From: Ampelocalamus luodianensis
Taxonomy: Eukaryota; Streptophyta; Magnoliopsida; Poales; Poaceae
Assembly (NCBI GenBank): GCA_036346255.1
Contig: CM070623.1
Span: 24,806,875-24,870,874, forward strand
Direction of reading: 5' to 3'
DNA: 64,000 nucleotides
Below, piece by piece: positions 21,600 through 34,385 of the stretch. Position numbers and translations under genes: made by a program. The notes beneath the pieces are model-generated. The model had not been told where the DNA came from, ran no database searches, and was given only the letters and a program-made list of their open reading frames with translations. Each line of letters begins with the position of its first letter. The stretch's first letter is position 1.

Positions 21600-23004
21600 G
21601 AGGCGAACCGCTAAGGTTTGCGCCCTTACTCATACTTCCCCTCCCTAGCGCCTTACTCCTCACTCGCCCGTTCACCTCCCCACCCGAGCACACCCGACCT
21701 CGACGCCACCGCCGCCGCCATCGACGACACCCCTGCTACTCCTCGGGAGTGACTCACCTTCGACGTCGCCCCTGCTTCCAGCCCCTGCTACGACGTCACA
21801 TCGTCGCCAGCCCCAATTCCTCCACCCGTCGCCGGTATCCTCTTCCTCTCCAGCTCATCACTGGCCTCGCTGTCCTCTCCATCTCGTCACCTCCTGCCCC
21901 TAAAGCACAGCTTCCTCTACATTCTTGGTGGTTTTGATTACCACCGAATCTATGAGTATCATTTTTTATCTTTTGTGCATTCCTTGTGTATATTTGTGTT
22001 GTACCGGTTCATATCTGGAATTGGTACTAGAAGATATTGCAAATTGGTGCTAGTGGGTTCAGTGAATGCTCTATGATAATTGTCAAATCTGGAATCAAAT
22101 TGGTAATAGGAACGATCTTGAGCTGAAACCATTTGCTTTCTGTGGTCAATTATATTTAGTAGCTTTGTTACTTTCTGGTTTTTAGTTCTATGTAAAGATA
22201 AATTATCCTTTTATGATCAGTGAGCTATTTGATGTTCTGTGAGATATTTACATTGTTATTCTTAATCTGTTGATTAGACTAACTGTTAAAATATTATTGT
22301 GAGTTATCTTGGCATCACTTGCTCCGTTGTTCTGTTTTAGACAGACTGTATACTGCTTTCTTTTTGATATTATTCACATTGGTGGTCTTTAGATAATCTG
22401 TGAACAGAAAGTTTAATATGCTACTTTGTGATAAATTTGACATATTAAATAGGAAAACTGTAATTTAAGCTCAAGATCTGTTTTGTAATTATCAAATTTG
22501 TTTGGTGAAGAGATTTTGACTGAGGGTTGAGATTGCAAAGATTTTGTCTTATGCAATTAGCCAACTGAGAGCAATCGAACAATCTAATTATCTTAGCTGT
22601 ATGCTAGTTTTGGTTGTTCTCATAATGTATATGTAGAGCATATTTTTCCTTTTGCGTTATATTAGATTGTAGTGTTGTTAGGAATGACGTGAAATGTGTG
22701 ATATACTTGATACCATTTAATACGTTGTTGTACGAACAATTCCACAATGTCTATATATGCTTTCATTTGTTGTAAATGTATTGTCTATTGATGTGAATGT
22801 ATCATTTGATACTATTTATTTATATAGTTAATTGGTTGGGTAACTTCTATTTTTTTGTATAAAATATGTTTCTAAGAGAAGTTATCTTCAAAAATACATC
22901 GTGGATATAATTTTCCAATCCATTTTATTTAAACTCTCAGCGTTTTGAATTCTAAAATTTTAGTTCATTACGTATGTAACTTATATAGATAGCAAGTAAG
23001 CGAG
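21600..23004 (+). other. Leader and AT-rich intron of the second CACTA gene
   Basis: A C-rich leader (21620-21930) is followed by about 1 kb of AT-rich non-coding sequence resembling a 5'UTR intron up to the ATG at 23005. No other gene is seen. Confidence 0.5.
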
Positions 23005-24619
23005 ATGGCACCCGCACCGTCTTCGCCGCCGTCATCGACGTCGCCGAATACGTCTGGATCACGAAGGAAAGTGGTACGTCGGCAAGATGGTAGAGGAATA
23101 TCGAAAATGCCTGTAGGCCGACTGACCATCATGGAGGTCAGTGATGTTGGGGTCCCTCTGAGTCCCAAAAAAGTAGTGGCGAGATTCCAGACCATCTGCG
23201 GGATATTTGGAAGGGAATGGGTCCCATCACCACAGCAAGCTGGAAGTCTCTGATGAAGGAACAAAGAGGCGAGCTGTGGACAGAAATTTCAAGCTCGTTC
23301 ACTATCCCAGAAGCAGACCAGGCACACGTGGAATGGCAGGCGTTGCTCGTGATGGGACACGCGTGGAGGACCTTCAAGAGCATGCTTGTCACGAAGTACA
23401 TGAACACAGGTTGGACACCCTTCACGATGTATAAATTCTTGTCGCAGGATATATAGGACGTCTTTGTGCGGATAAAGACGACGGCCGAATTTCAGGAGCA
23501 AAGTGCAGCGCACAAGGCTCTCCAGGCATAAAACACTCACCCCCACAAACTCGGCACCACTGGGTACGTGGGTAAAACCGCGCAATGGACGGTGGAGAAC
23601 AAGAATGCAACAGGGCCATTTACTGAGATCACAAATGAGCGCGCTCGAACCTGGTTAAGAGCGAGGGCATCAGCCACATCTTCGGGCGGCATCTCTTTCA
23701 CAAACCCGGCAGACGAGGAAGTGTCCCAACGTTTGGTAAATATGTTGAACTACCTAGTTGTTAATAAATCCATAACTTCTTACTGCCTATAATAACATGA
23801 TGACCTCTTGCAGCACGCATTGACTTCCGCATCTTCCCAAGGCTCCTTCGAAGCAGACAGGGAGAAGGATATACTATGTACGTCCTTGGAAAACAAGGAG
23901 CACTTAGGTTGCACGTGAGGTATTGGGGTTTACGTACTTTGGTGTACATCTCTGGAATGCTCCAAAGATAGACCTATAGGACGCATTAGCTAATTGCGTA
24001 TTGTTTTGTAGGAGCCAACGCTCTGCACGCTCCAAGTGAGGATGGTTGGGTCCATGTCTATTGAGGCTAGGTGAGGATGGCGTATTCATGCTAGGAAGGG
24101 ATAGTGCAGCATGGTGCCCAAGTGGCACAGGGTTATGCTAGGGTCTAGGTGGACATAGTATATGACAATTTCATGGCCGTCCCACTGGAGATTCGCCCGA
24201 ACAAAGAAATTAGAACACTAGGGGAGGCCAGGTACACTTTTATCCAGTGGCCCAAGAAGGACATCGCCTTGGACCCTATAGTGCCACCATCTCGACACGA
24301 CCATGCCTCTCCAATGGGACCCTCGATGACTCTACCTCAACCTTCGCTTCATAAGATAGCCTCATCGATTCCCATGGAGAAGACACCGAAGGAACAAGAA
24401 AAACGTATCGTCGTATCGGTTCTCGAGTCGTCTCACAGGAAGACGTGTAGCGGGCAAGTTGTTAAGGCCAAATCGAAATCGAAGAACATTAAGGCGCCTC
24501 CCAAGCCCAAAGAATTCTCCCTCGGAAGTCTGTTGGCCCTCGACACAGTATTAGCCGCCGCTGGAATTGGTTGCCACTCTTTGCATCTCTGGTACATGCG
24601 AAGGACCAAAGAGAAAGGG
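23005..24619 (+). pseudogene. Second CACTA ORF (plant Transposase_24-like) pseudogene
   Basis: It begins MAPAPSSPPSSTSPNTSG, then MPVGRLTIMEVSDVGVP and FQTICGIFGRE. After a frame change come TASWKSLMKEQRGELW, KYMNTGWTPF, NTHPHKLGTTGYVGKTAQW and SQRLVNML. These follow the conserved order of the second En/Spm protein of grasses (HPhkLGttGY and a W-rich block). A likely intron is 23740-23813 (GTAAAT...TTGCAG). Later pieces include MAVPLEIRPNKEIRTLGEA, a KSKSKNIKAPPKPKEFSLGS basic stretch and LLALDTVLAAAG. In-frame stops at 23455 and 23529 and several frame changes break it. Retroelement A cuts the C-terminus. Confidence 0.8.
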
Positions 24620-24621
24620 TG

Positions 24622-25325
24622 TGGTCGACGATCGAGTGGTCGATCTTACGAAATAAAAGGAAAAATGGCACATGACTTCTTGGGAAAGAATGGAACTGCT
24701 CTTTATTGATACGAACTGGTTGTTACAGGAGGTGCCTGCGATTAGGCAGTGGACTAAATCTAATTACACTGAATGTAGCACTCACTAGTTTACTGTATCA
24801 GGCTTAAAACATGAATCCAATGCTAATGCCTATGCTTCAATCTGATCTCTCATTCCCCCTCTGACTCCGATTGCTCCATCTTTAAATAACTTCCGAAAAG
24901 GTGGCAGTTACTCCTGTAGAGACGCCTGTTGTGAAGTGTTGCGACTGGTCGGAGCGAGGTAACGGTTAATGAAGTATCAACCATTCTATGGTTAAGTATC
25001 TGTGAGACACTCAACCATATGGTAAGTGTTGTGAGTGTCCGTGGTTTGTATAACATCGTGTGGCATGGGATATATGACATGTGTTTCATTCATCACATGG
25101 TAAAGAATATTCATGGAGTTTGATCCAGATGCCAGTTCATAGCTTCTACGAGCAGTTACCTGGTCGGAGGCTAGGTACAAGACCTTGCCCGACCAGGGTA
25201 CCCATTCAAGTAACCTCTGGAATCCTTATGACCAGTGAGGCCGTTAGCCTTAGGGTTACGACCATGAAGACATACGGTCTTTTATCATGTACTAAAGAAA
25301 TACATGGTGGTTTTAATCCTCATCA
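24622..25325 (-). repeat. 3' LTR of element A
   Basis: On the minus strand it starts TGATGAGGATTAAAACC and ends GATCGTCGACCA, matching 39367-39912 over its inner part and the 5' LTR of element B at 45674. A polypurine tract (TTCGGGGGC) precedes it at 25331-25339. Confidence 0.85.
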
Positions 25326-26699
25326 GTTAGCCCCCGAACTTTAAATAAATAGGTCGTGTGAACACTTTATCCTGATGAATTCGTATCGGGCAGACCCTCA
25401 TTTAATGCCGTGACATTCAAAGCGGTCTATATTCACTTTAAAGTTGAGAACCTGCCTTGAGAACCAAAGTGTTTTTTTGTCCGTTGGACTTTTTGTAACT
25501 CCTAATTGTGGTTAAAGATTTGAAGCTATAAAATCCCATTGCGCTGGAGCATTAGGTCCTTATGCTTTCAGATTTCTTTCACCTTTAATATTCTTGCTAG
25601 AAATCCTCACCGATCTCCTCTTTTTTTTTTTTTGTCTTCGAGAGCTTTCCCCATCCTCTGTTCATCTTCTTAAAAGATTGCATCATGTCTGATTCAATCA
25701 CCAAATGGGTGGCCTCATATTTGAGCAAGAAGAAGCTTGAGGCATTGGAAAAGATTGGAATGCTCCCGGATAAGAGTTTGATCAAGTGGAGGATGGCATT
25801 CGGAGAACATTTTTCGAGCCGCGAGGAAGGGGAAATCCCCATCTTCCTTGCTTATGTGGAGTGTAGGCTAAGGCTGCCGACGCATAAGTTCCTTTCCTGA
25901 GTTCTGGAGCATTATGGGGTTGAATTGGTGAACTTTGCCCCAAACTCCATCACCAATATTAGCATATTCGCATATCTGTGCGAGGTGTACCTGGAGATGC
26001 GACCGAATTTGAAGCTCTTCAGGTACTTCTGCCGGATGGCGATGTCGAGAAGATCCACGGTAGGTCCCGGAGAATGTACGACCTTCACGACGGGAGGGCC
26101 GACGAGTACATCCCGATGTACTCGAAATCTTCGTGGTCATCATGGAAGAAAAGTTGATTCTATATGACGGTCACAAAGGACGATGGCCTTTACTTCGACG
26201 GCAAGAGGGCGAGCGAGAATCCAAAGTGGAGCGAAATAGTGGAGAAGACAGGTGAAGGATCTAGACCCGCCATTATGTGTTAATGGAGTATTTTGGTGAT
26301 TAATGACAAATGCACTTATGAGACTAACACTCTTATTGTTATATCATGTTTAGTCTCAGCTTGGATATAAAAGCAAAAATCTAAACAGGTATATATTCAT
26401 TAATGACAAATCTATTTGTGAGACTAACAATTCTATTGATTATCTATTGCTTAGTCTCGCTTGGATATAAAGATGAAAATACAAGAGGTATGCAGTCTAC
26501 TTCTTATTATATCTTGTTGCATTCCTCGGATCCAAAATATAGGTTAAACTCCACCAAAAAGGTTAACTTGGATATGTGCATATGTTTTCATTACACATTT
26601 GTGTATGCACACATTTAGGGGAAGTCCATTCTATATTTTGTGGTTTCATTAGTATTGATCCATGTTCTCTTTCCACATATATTAAGGATCTTTATTTTA

Positions 26700-26950
26700 A
26701 AACATATCCTTGAATATATTTAACTTGTGTAGTTAATATATTCATATGAGTATATGAGAGCATATGAGACTTGTGTAGTTCATAGATGCTCATATATCCT
26801 TGAATATATTTAACTTGTGTAGTTAATATATTCATATGAGTATATACAACTTGTGTAGTTCGTATACACTCATATTTAGTATATACAACTTGTAGTTCGT
26901 ATATACTCATGGTATATATAACTTGTGTAGTTCATATATACTCATATTGC
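26700..26950. repeat. Tandem repeat, unit containing ACTTGTGTAGTTCATATA
   Basis: At least six imperfect copies of ACTTGTGTAGTTCATATATA followed by CTCATAT occur inside LTR F. Confidence 0.85.
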
Positions 26951-27739
26951 TTTATATTCAATTATTTATAATTGTGTTATGGGACTAATGTGTGTGCTAA
27001 GATGTTTTCAAGGCTTGGTCCCAAAGTTTGAATGGTGACATGAAAAGAAATGCAAAGGTGATAAAAGATCGACATGGCTCAAGACAAAGGAGTCGTGCAT
27101 TGCATTTCAAAAAGCTTCTGGAAGAACTTCAGTGGAAATCGGTATGACCGCATTTGGTAAGCGGTACTACAATGTGCGGTAGTACCGGGTTTTACATGAC
27201 AGTATGTTTATTCCAGAGAGCTTGTTTTGGTGTTATGTTTTTCTCAACAGTATTAGTAGTACCGGAGTTATCTTGGCGGAACTACCGCATCACGGTAGTA
27301 CCGCAGTTCCTTGAGAGGAACTACCGCACCTCGGTTGTACCGATTTCTGTGCGGTATGGAATTTCCAGTAGCGTTGCATTTTGAACTTGGTTTGCTCCAA
27401 GGTGGCGTGGTAGTACCGACGCTTTGTGCGCGGTATGACCGACTCACGGAACTACCATTCATATGGTGGCGGTACGTAAATACCAGAACGCATGATTTTT
27501 GGTCCTTAGCCGCGATTTTGAGCATGTGTTGCTCTCTTGATATTGCGGTAGTACCGCAATATGTTGTGCGGAACTACTGGAGAGCGGAACTACCGCATGA
27601 TCAACGGCGATAGTACCGCACCTGAAAGTATTGGCTTGTTTAGAAGCTTTTTAATACAGGTATATCCTGTTAATTAATGCCAATCACATTGTGGGACTAA
27701 CATTTTCTATGAGTTGAATGAATAGGTTATGTTACTTTG

Positions 27740-28030
27740 GATGGCATCATGAGTTGATCGTCATCAAGTCAAGGTTCAAGAAGATGATGCATCATGTGTT
27801 GATGCATGTCAAGATCTTGAAGAAGAGATGATCATGAGTTGATCATCAAGTCAAGAGAAGATCCATCATGTATTGATAGAGGTCAAGATTGCATCATGTG
27901 TTGATGCATATCAAGACTCGGGATAAAGGATGTCATCATGTGTTGATGGGCATCAAGTCAAGATCCTGAAGCAAAGAAAGTCATCATGTGTTGATGAGCT
28001 TGCAAGTCAAGAACTCGAAGTTGAAGCGAG
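27740..28030. repeat. Tandem repeat, unit CATCATGTGTTGATGCATCA-like
   Basis: About seven imperfect copies of TCATCATGTGTTGATG, each followed by CAAGTCAAGA-type sequence, lie inside LTR F. Another short array (TTTGCAAATGTGTTTTGCAA) lies at 28255-28410. Confidence 0.85.
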
Positions 28031-28804
28031 GATGTGCGTCATCAAGCTTCAAGTGGATGCTCAAGGCAAAGGTATGACTAGCTAGGGCTAAGGATGTGTT
28101 CCTAGTCTTTTACCAGTCTTGGTGTTTGGTTGGAAGACCGGATTGCTAGTATAGGTTGCTGTACTATTAAGAGGGGTCTTGTCTAGTAGCTTGAGTCTCA
28201 TCATGTGTTTATAGCTCAATCTCACTTGTTCTAGCTCACCGTGGCATGATGCTATTATTTGCGAATGTGTTTTGCAAATAGTCGAGGCTCATGTGTCTAA
28301 TCCGTGTAGCATGTGACTATACTTTGCAAATGAGTTTTGCAAATGGTTGAAGTCCATGTACTTACTCCTTGTGGCATAATCTAATTTTGCAAATATGTTT
28401 TACAAATTGTTGGGATTCATGCATGTTCTCTTGACATGGTCTAAGATTGCTTGTTGTTATTTCTTTGGACTTAGACCATGGTAGTGGCTCTTTTGAGTTT
28501 TTATTTTTGATTTGATCAAATGTGTTTGAGATCAATCAAATAGGTGGGTTGTGTAGCCCTCTAAATAAGCTTTCAATAGAGCCCAAGATCACTCAATTCC
28601 GACATTGGAGTCAAAAGTTATAACATTTTTACCAAGTGTCGTCTGTGCTGAAATTGAGCTGCGGAACTACCATCCTTATAAGATGGTACTACCGCCGAGA
28701 AAAGGTAGTACCGCGGTTTGCACTGCGGTAGTACCACACCAATGCTGTAACAGCTAGTTTTCTGGCTGTAACGGCTCCAAACAGCTAGTTTTTGTTGTGG
28801 GGGC

Positions 28805-28811
28805 TATAAAT
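28805..28811 (+). promoter_or_regulatory. TATA box of LTR F
   Basis: TATAAAT sits in a GC-rich context (GGGGGCTATAAATACCCCC) ahead of a pyrimidine-rich leader. Confidence 0.7.
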
Positions 28812-31800
28812 ACCCCCTTGGCCGGTTGAGAGACAATCTTTGGCACTCCATTTCACTCTCTTGAGCTAGTGTGAGCCTCTCCTCTCAAATGTGCATGTGT
28901 TGCACCTTGTGACCAAGGAGAGAGGTCTCTAGTTGCATGTGTTGCATCTAGAGTTGGATTTTGTATCCATTTGAGCTTGTGCATTCGTTACACGTGGTGA
29001 GAGTCAAGCAAGGGGCTTGGCTTATTACTCTTGGTGTTTGCCGACACCTAGACGGCGTGGAGGCGTCATGGTTCGGTGATCTTCTCAAGTGAAGCTTGTG
29101 AGAAGGTCCGGTGTTTGTGAGTGGCTTGGTGCTCGCCATCTCCGGAGTGGAGGAAGGAGCAACCTTAGTGGAGCGAGGTGTTGGTTTGGTTTGGAACCGG
29201 TCCAATTGGTTTGGACTTACCTCAGAGGCGGGTGCTCAATTCGTGGAGCCAGTCCAATTGGTTTGGGCTTGTCTCAACGTGGATTAGGGGAGACCGGCAA
29301 GTCTCCGAACACCACGGTAAAACATCGCCGTGTCATCTTGTGGTTTGCATTCTTGAGCTTTACATATTGTAATTTATATTCGTTGTATTAAATTGCTTAT
29401 TCACTGTGTATGAATGCTTGCCTTGCTTTGTGTTATTCACCTTGTTAGAATTGAATTGCTCAAGTCTTATGCTTAATTGCTATATTCTCCAATAGACTTG
29501 TAGTTTTGGTGCACATAGTTGATTTAGTTGTTTTAGGCTAAACCGAATTGATATTAAGCAAGCTTTATAAATCGGCTTAAACCTTAGAGTTTTTGAAACG
29601 ACTATTCACCCCCTCTAGTCGGCCTCCTCGATCCTATAACAGGGATGGTCGGAAGATGGGTAGAAACCATTCAAGACCTAAGGAGGAGGGGTTTAACCTC
29701 TTGGCACGTAGTGAGGGATTTCACCATGCGCTGAATTAGTCCCCTGAAACTCCGAGACCATTCCCTGTTATGGTACATTAGTCGTGACGAAGGAATCAAG
29801 GACTCCAAAGATGGTAAATCTTGACAAAGTTACGACCAGTACATAGTCTTGTTTGATTGATTATCTTACAGCCTTAAAATCTCTTTTGCCCTTTGTTTGA
29901 AGTTCTTTCCTCTGACGAAGTCAGAGATCGGGTGAAGATGATTTGCACCGGGGAGCCCAATGAGAAGGCTTCATTCCCTGGTATTTTAGCAATTGTCTCT
30001 GAAGAAGAGACACTGAGGAGTCTTAAGGTAGATAATCACTTTTTCTTCATCTTTTAGATATATTCTGACCTGTTTTTATTTACTTTGACATATAGGCGGT
30101 CGGGTTGAAGATTATCGAATCCGTTGAGGGTTCCGATCCTATCATAGCTCCGACCGAGTCCTGCCCAGAGGCCATGGAAGAAGATGACCCTCTAGAGGTA
30201 AAAAGAGCATTTGTAGGAAGAAATATATATTTTAGATAGAAAAATTTCATCACCTAATCAAATTTGATTTGACTTAGGTGGGAGAGATGGAAGATCTGCA
30301 GAGCAAAGCTACGGAAGTCGTAAGCCCCAGAGTGGTTGTTCATGACCTGACAGTTGTTGCAGGAACAACTGCTCTGGAGGTTGATGATGTCTCCGACCAG
30401 GTGGTCGAGAATATCATTTCTAACCTCTTGTTGGAGGACACAAGGGGTACGACCAGTCCTGCCGGTTCAGAACCGGTGAAATTGGTTGAGAAGAAGAGGA
30501 AAGCCAGCGCGACGGATTTTACTCCGATGCGTTACAAGGTTAAAACCAAAAAATGGACCAGGTACGCATAAACGAAAAAGTCATGTGAATACATACCTTG
30601 GACATTTTTTTGATATATTGGAAACCTGAATTCCTTTTTTTTCATTTGTATAGATCTTCTGGTGTTTCGGTCGTTTCTAACCAGAACATTCCTCAGGAAA
30701 AGGTTCCTGGGGATGAAGTGGTCGTGGATGTTCCCAACCAAAACGCTCTTCAAGCAAAGGTTGCTGAGGACGAAGTGGTTAAGGAAGCCCCCGAGCAGAC
30801 ATCGGTGCTAGCGTCTGGTCAGGATCCACTCGTAATTCTAACTCCGTCTATGGAGGTAGATATCCCCGAAGATTCTCAACAGGTTCCGCCCCCTGTTGGT
30901 AATTCTTCTCAATCTAACAAGTTCCCTTTTTACCCTCGATTTATCAAGGATAAGGAGCTTGATGAGGCCTGTGGGAAGATATCGGACCATCAAGCCAAGA
31001 TAGGCTCCGATATGATTTTTGCCGAATATAATGACGTGGCAACTCGGGTGAGTATTTATGACCACTTTCATAGATCTTCCTCCGAAAAACTTATGAAGAA
31101 GAGTGCTATTTTTCTAGCATTTGGTCAAAAATTATACTATGATTGGAGGACTAACCCAGCGAATAAGGCTCCTAGAGCAGAAACACTCCAAATTGAAAAG
31201 TAAGAACTTTTCTCCTTAACTTGTATTCTTACTCTTTACTATCTTGTCCCTCTTTTGCAAACTAATTTCTCCCTTATCACTTGTGATAGATTTGGAGAAA
31301 ATTAAATACGAGGTCGTGGCTAAAGAAGCTATGATAATAAATCTCAAAGAAGAGTGTCAAGCCAAGGATCAGTCGATCACATATGTGACGACTAGGCAAA
31401 AAGAGGTTTTTGACTCTTGTGAGAAAGAAATCAAAGGTAACTGGTCGTAGACTTGACTAGTATACCATGTCTCTAATTTATGTGTATGTTAACTTTTATC
31501 TACTCGTGTAGAGAAAACTCAAGCACATAAAAGAGCAGAAAAAGCTCTTAAGTTCGAGCGTGGCCAAGGGGCTGAACTTGAGCGAGTCTTAAAGACAAAG
31601 TCAAGTCTTTGAACAAGATGCTCTTTGACCTGGGGTCGGGATTGCAATTGCCCATTTTGGGAGACCTGCAGAGAAGATCAATTTTCTCGACCATCAACTC
31701 AAGGACCTCAAGAATGTGATAATAACTTTTCGAGAGAACCATGCCAAGACAATGAAGGAAACTATTGCAAATGAAGTTAGTGTTTCCTTGGTGAAACTAA

Positions 31801-31973
31801 AGGCTTCTGACCCCTCTATTCATCTTGAAGTTGTTGAAGAAGACTTCGATTGCTCGGATGATGGAGCGACCAAGTTGCTCGAGGAAGTAAAGCCTCTCGG
31901 AACCAAGGTTGTGGAGAAAATGAAAGTCGGATCTCCGTCACACAGCGACCAATCTGGCGGTTCTAATAAGTAG

Positions 31974-33400
31974 ATGGATGTAATATTTAACTTTGTAAAT
32001 AAAACTTACCTTTTAACATCAATGAAGTTCTTGTTTTGTCTTCTTAAATTCATTAAATACTCGTATATTTCTTAGCCCCCGGCTGCTTATATTAGTAGAT
32101 AAACGTTACTAAACAAGCAGTGGACCAAGAAAACTAGTAATAACTATGACCATAGTACAAAGCATGTGTTGATTATGTTATAAAAATGATCTAGTTAACA
32201 CTAGGAAATCAAATTGGTCGGAACCAGTGTATGATTTCGACTAGCTGAGATCTTTCTCATAATCGAAATACTGTGAAATACCACACATGGTCGAAAGATG
32301 TTACAAGACTTGCCCTGATGATAAGAAAGCATGCAAAAACGTATGCAAAAAAGAATACTATAAGCGTCCTTGTTTATATATATCATCCAAGACTAGTCGT
32401 AAGGGTTACTAAAAATTGAAGATATTTGAAAAACATTTCACAAGACGTGCTCATGCTCAAGTTCGACTGGCAGCGAGGATCATAAGAGAAGGACCGTCGC
32501 TAGGAAGCTCCTTCCAGTGGGCAGGACCACGTGCAGAGAGGAGAGACCTCGACTAGGAGGCTCTCGGTGTCCCGACCAGTAGCCAAACAAGAGTAGAACA
32601 GAATGTTGAAATGAAGAAAAACAAACTTTAAACTCTTAAGCATATAAGAAATCATATGAAGTTGTTTGTGTAATGCTCATTTTACACGTATGTTTATTTA
32701 AGAAAAGAGTGTGATCGCACGTGAGAATCACTGAAGCAATGATCATGACTAGGACCTTTTTGGCATTGGACGATCAATTCTAAGCCAATGAGTAATATAG
32801 ACCCTTGAGAAGGATATCAGAGATATTGAGTTTCTTCTCTGACTAGTCAAACAACAATGATACTTGACCAAATAAAAGAAAACATATAAATAAATGGAAA
32901 AATAGAAAACATATATAAAAGAAATAATTAAACAAAGAACTTACGCAATTGATCAATGTTCCAAGAATTTGACAAAATTTACCCATCTGACATTGCTAAC
33001 CGTACCGAACCTAGTCGGGTGACTCCGACCACAGTGTATGTACCTTCCCACTTGGGAGAAAGTTTGTTGCGATTTGCCTAGCTCTGAATTTTTCTGAGAA
33101 CCAGATCACCTACAACTATGTTGTGAGGTTGCACATTATGACTGTGGTACCTTCGCATGGCTTGTTGGTAGATTGCTAATCGTATTAAGGCTTGATTTCA
33201 TTGTTCTTCAAGGAAATTGATGTCGTCAAGTCATCGTTCATTCTATCATTTTCGTTAAAATAATCAGTTCGAGCAGAACCAATTTTTAGTTCTGGAGGAA
33301 GCATGGCCTCAGCCCCATAAACAAAAAAATGGTGTTTCACTAGTCGCACGACTAGTCGTGGTACGAATAGCCCATAACACAGAAGGGAGTTCTTGAACCC
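31974..33400 (-). other. Non-coding spacer of element A between integrase and antisense ORF
   Basis: AT-rich sequence with no recognisable ORF. The counterpart in element B is about 53290-54340. Reading toward 33400 it enters the integrase C-terminal part on the minus strand. Confidence 0.6.
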
Positions 33401-33419
33401 AAGCTCTGGACCGTTTGAT

Positions 33420-34060
33420 TAACTGGTCGAATACTCGTCATTTGATTTCCTGCATTATGATACCATTGGCTCGCTCAACTGCTCCATTGCTCTGCGGGTG
33501 AGTGACAGAAGCGAAGTGTATCTTGATACCTAGGTCGTCGCGAATTTCTGGAAATTACCGCTTGAGAACTGGGTACCGTTATCTGTGATTATAAGACTGG
33601 GTACACCAAATCGTGTTATCATATTTTTTGTGAAAAACCTCTTAGCGGCTTCAGTTGTTATTTTAACAACTAGCTCAACTTCGATCCATTTTGTAAACAT
33701 GTCAATCATGACGAAAAGAAATTCGAAGCCCTTGAGTGCTCTTGGGAAAGATCCCAGAATATCTAGTCCCCAGGTTGCAAAAGGCCAAGAAAGAGAAATG
33801 GTTTGCAAAGCTTGTGCCGACTGATGTACTTGTCAACTATGAAACTGACATTGTATACACTTCGTCACGAGCTCTTTTGCATCATGAAGAGCAGTTAGCC
33901 AGTAGTATCCTTGCCTGAAGGCTTTACCAACCAGCGTTGTAGGAATGATGTGCTCCATAGACTCCTCCATGAATTTAGGTCAGCAACTTGATGTCGTCCG
34001 GTTGAGATATGCATCTCATCAACACCCCGTGAGATCCTCGTTTATATAAGGTATGTTCAA
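33420..34060 (-). pseudogene. Element A integrase
   Basis: The ORF at 33530-33808 (minus) contains WGLDILGSFPRALKGFEF with the first catalytic Asp and TDNGTQFSS with the second. The region of the catalytic Glu (HPQSNGAVERANG) is readable at about 33440-33500 in another frame. Upstream (33810-34060) is the degraded zinc-binding N-terminus. The catalytic core is recognisable but split by frame changes, so no functional integrase is expected. Confidence 0.85.
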
Positions 34061-34385
34061 TAAGAGTGTATGATTTGGCTTTTCATGCTATACGATCAGC
34101 CTCTACATCATCTTCTAGAATTAGGTTATACTAAAGATAATTGTAGATCGACGTCATCCAATCTCTACCTTGATCGTGATGGCGCCAACCATCAACGACC
34201 TATGGAGCATCTATGTTCGCAGAACCGAGGTGTACGACCTCCTTATAAACATTTATGTCCTCAGAAGGCTCGATCACCGAGGGTGAATCGAGTTACTCGA
34301 GAAAAACTCCGGGCGGGACGGTTGACCTGGTGGAGGCTATCTGCGCCAACTGGTCTGCTAGAAAGTTTTCCTTTCTAGGAATATG

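Larger units (their letters stand above)
17394..24619 (+). mobile_element. CACTA (En/Spm) transposon, right end missing
   Basis: The left terminus CACTACTACAAAACAGGC begins at 17394 after TAA (a 3-bp target duplication candidate). Subterminal repeats TCACAGACGGTTC and the inverse GAACCGTCTGTGA fill 17430-17680. Two transposase-type genes follow. The element is cut near 24620 by retroelement A, and no matching right CACTA terminus occurs elsewhere in the window. Confidence 0.9.
26278..29641 (+). mobile_element. Sirevirus-like copia solo LTR (F) inside element A
   Basis: It starts TGTTAATGGAG and ends CACCCCCTCTAGTCGGCCTC plus ATCCTATAACA, the ending typical of Sirevirus (Maximus) LTRs. Many copies of the palindromic word GCGGTAGTACCGC and its half-sites occur at 27150-27620 and 28660-28740. 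A TATAAAT box lies at 28805. No ORF of copia pol is present. No matching 5-bp target duplication was found (TTATG versus GGGAT), so the borders may be off by a few bases or altered. Confidence 0.75.
25685..31973 (+). pseudogene. Antisense ORF of element A (putative gypsy-type transposon domain, Transposase_28-like), split by LTR F
   Basis: It runs opposite to gag-pol in the 3' region of the element. It starts MSDSITKWVASYLSKKKLEA (25685). Then VLEHYGVELVNFAPNSI and LRPNLK/LFRYFCRMA follow after a stop at 25900, matching the pattern of the plant domain annotated as gypsy-type transposon (PF04195). After the F insertion, exon-like ORFs continue at about 29645-29880, 30278-30571, 30650-31203, 31290-31450 and 31510-31973. 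The last parts are charged and Lys/Glu-rich, suggesting coiled coil. Function is unknown. The homologous ORF in element B lies in the same relative place. Confidence 0.7.

Noticed and set aside
26700..28030. CRISPR-like repeat arrays
   Set aside because: Repeats are imperfect, contiguous or with non-unique spacers, in a eukaryotic LTR; there are no cas genes.
26273..29646. Target-site duplication of LTR F
   Set aside because: TTATG on the left and GGGAT on the right do not match; the borders are kept only from the TGTTA/TAACA ends and Sirevirus-type terminal sequence.
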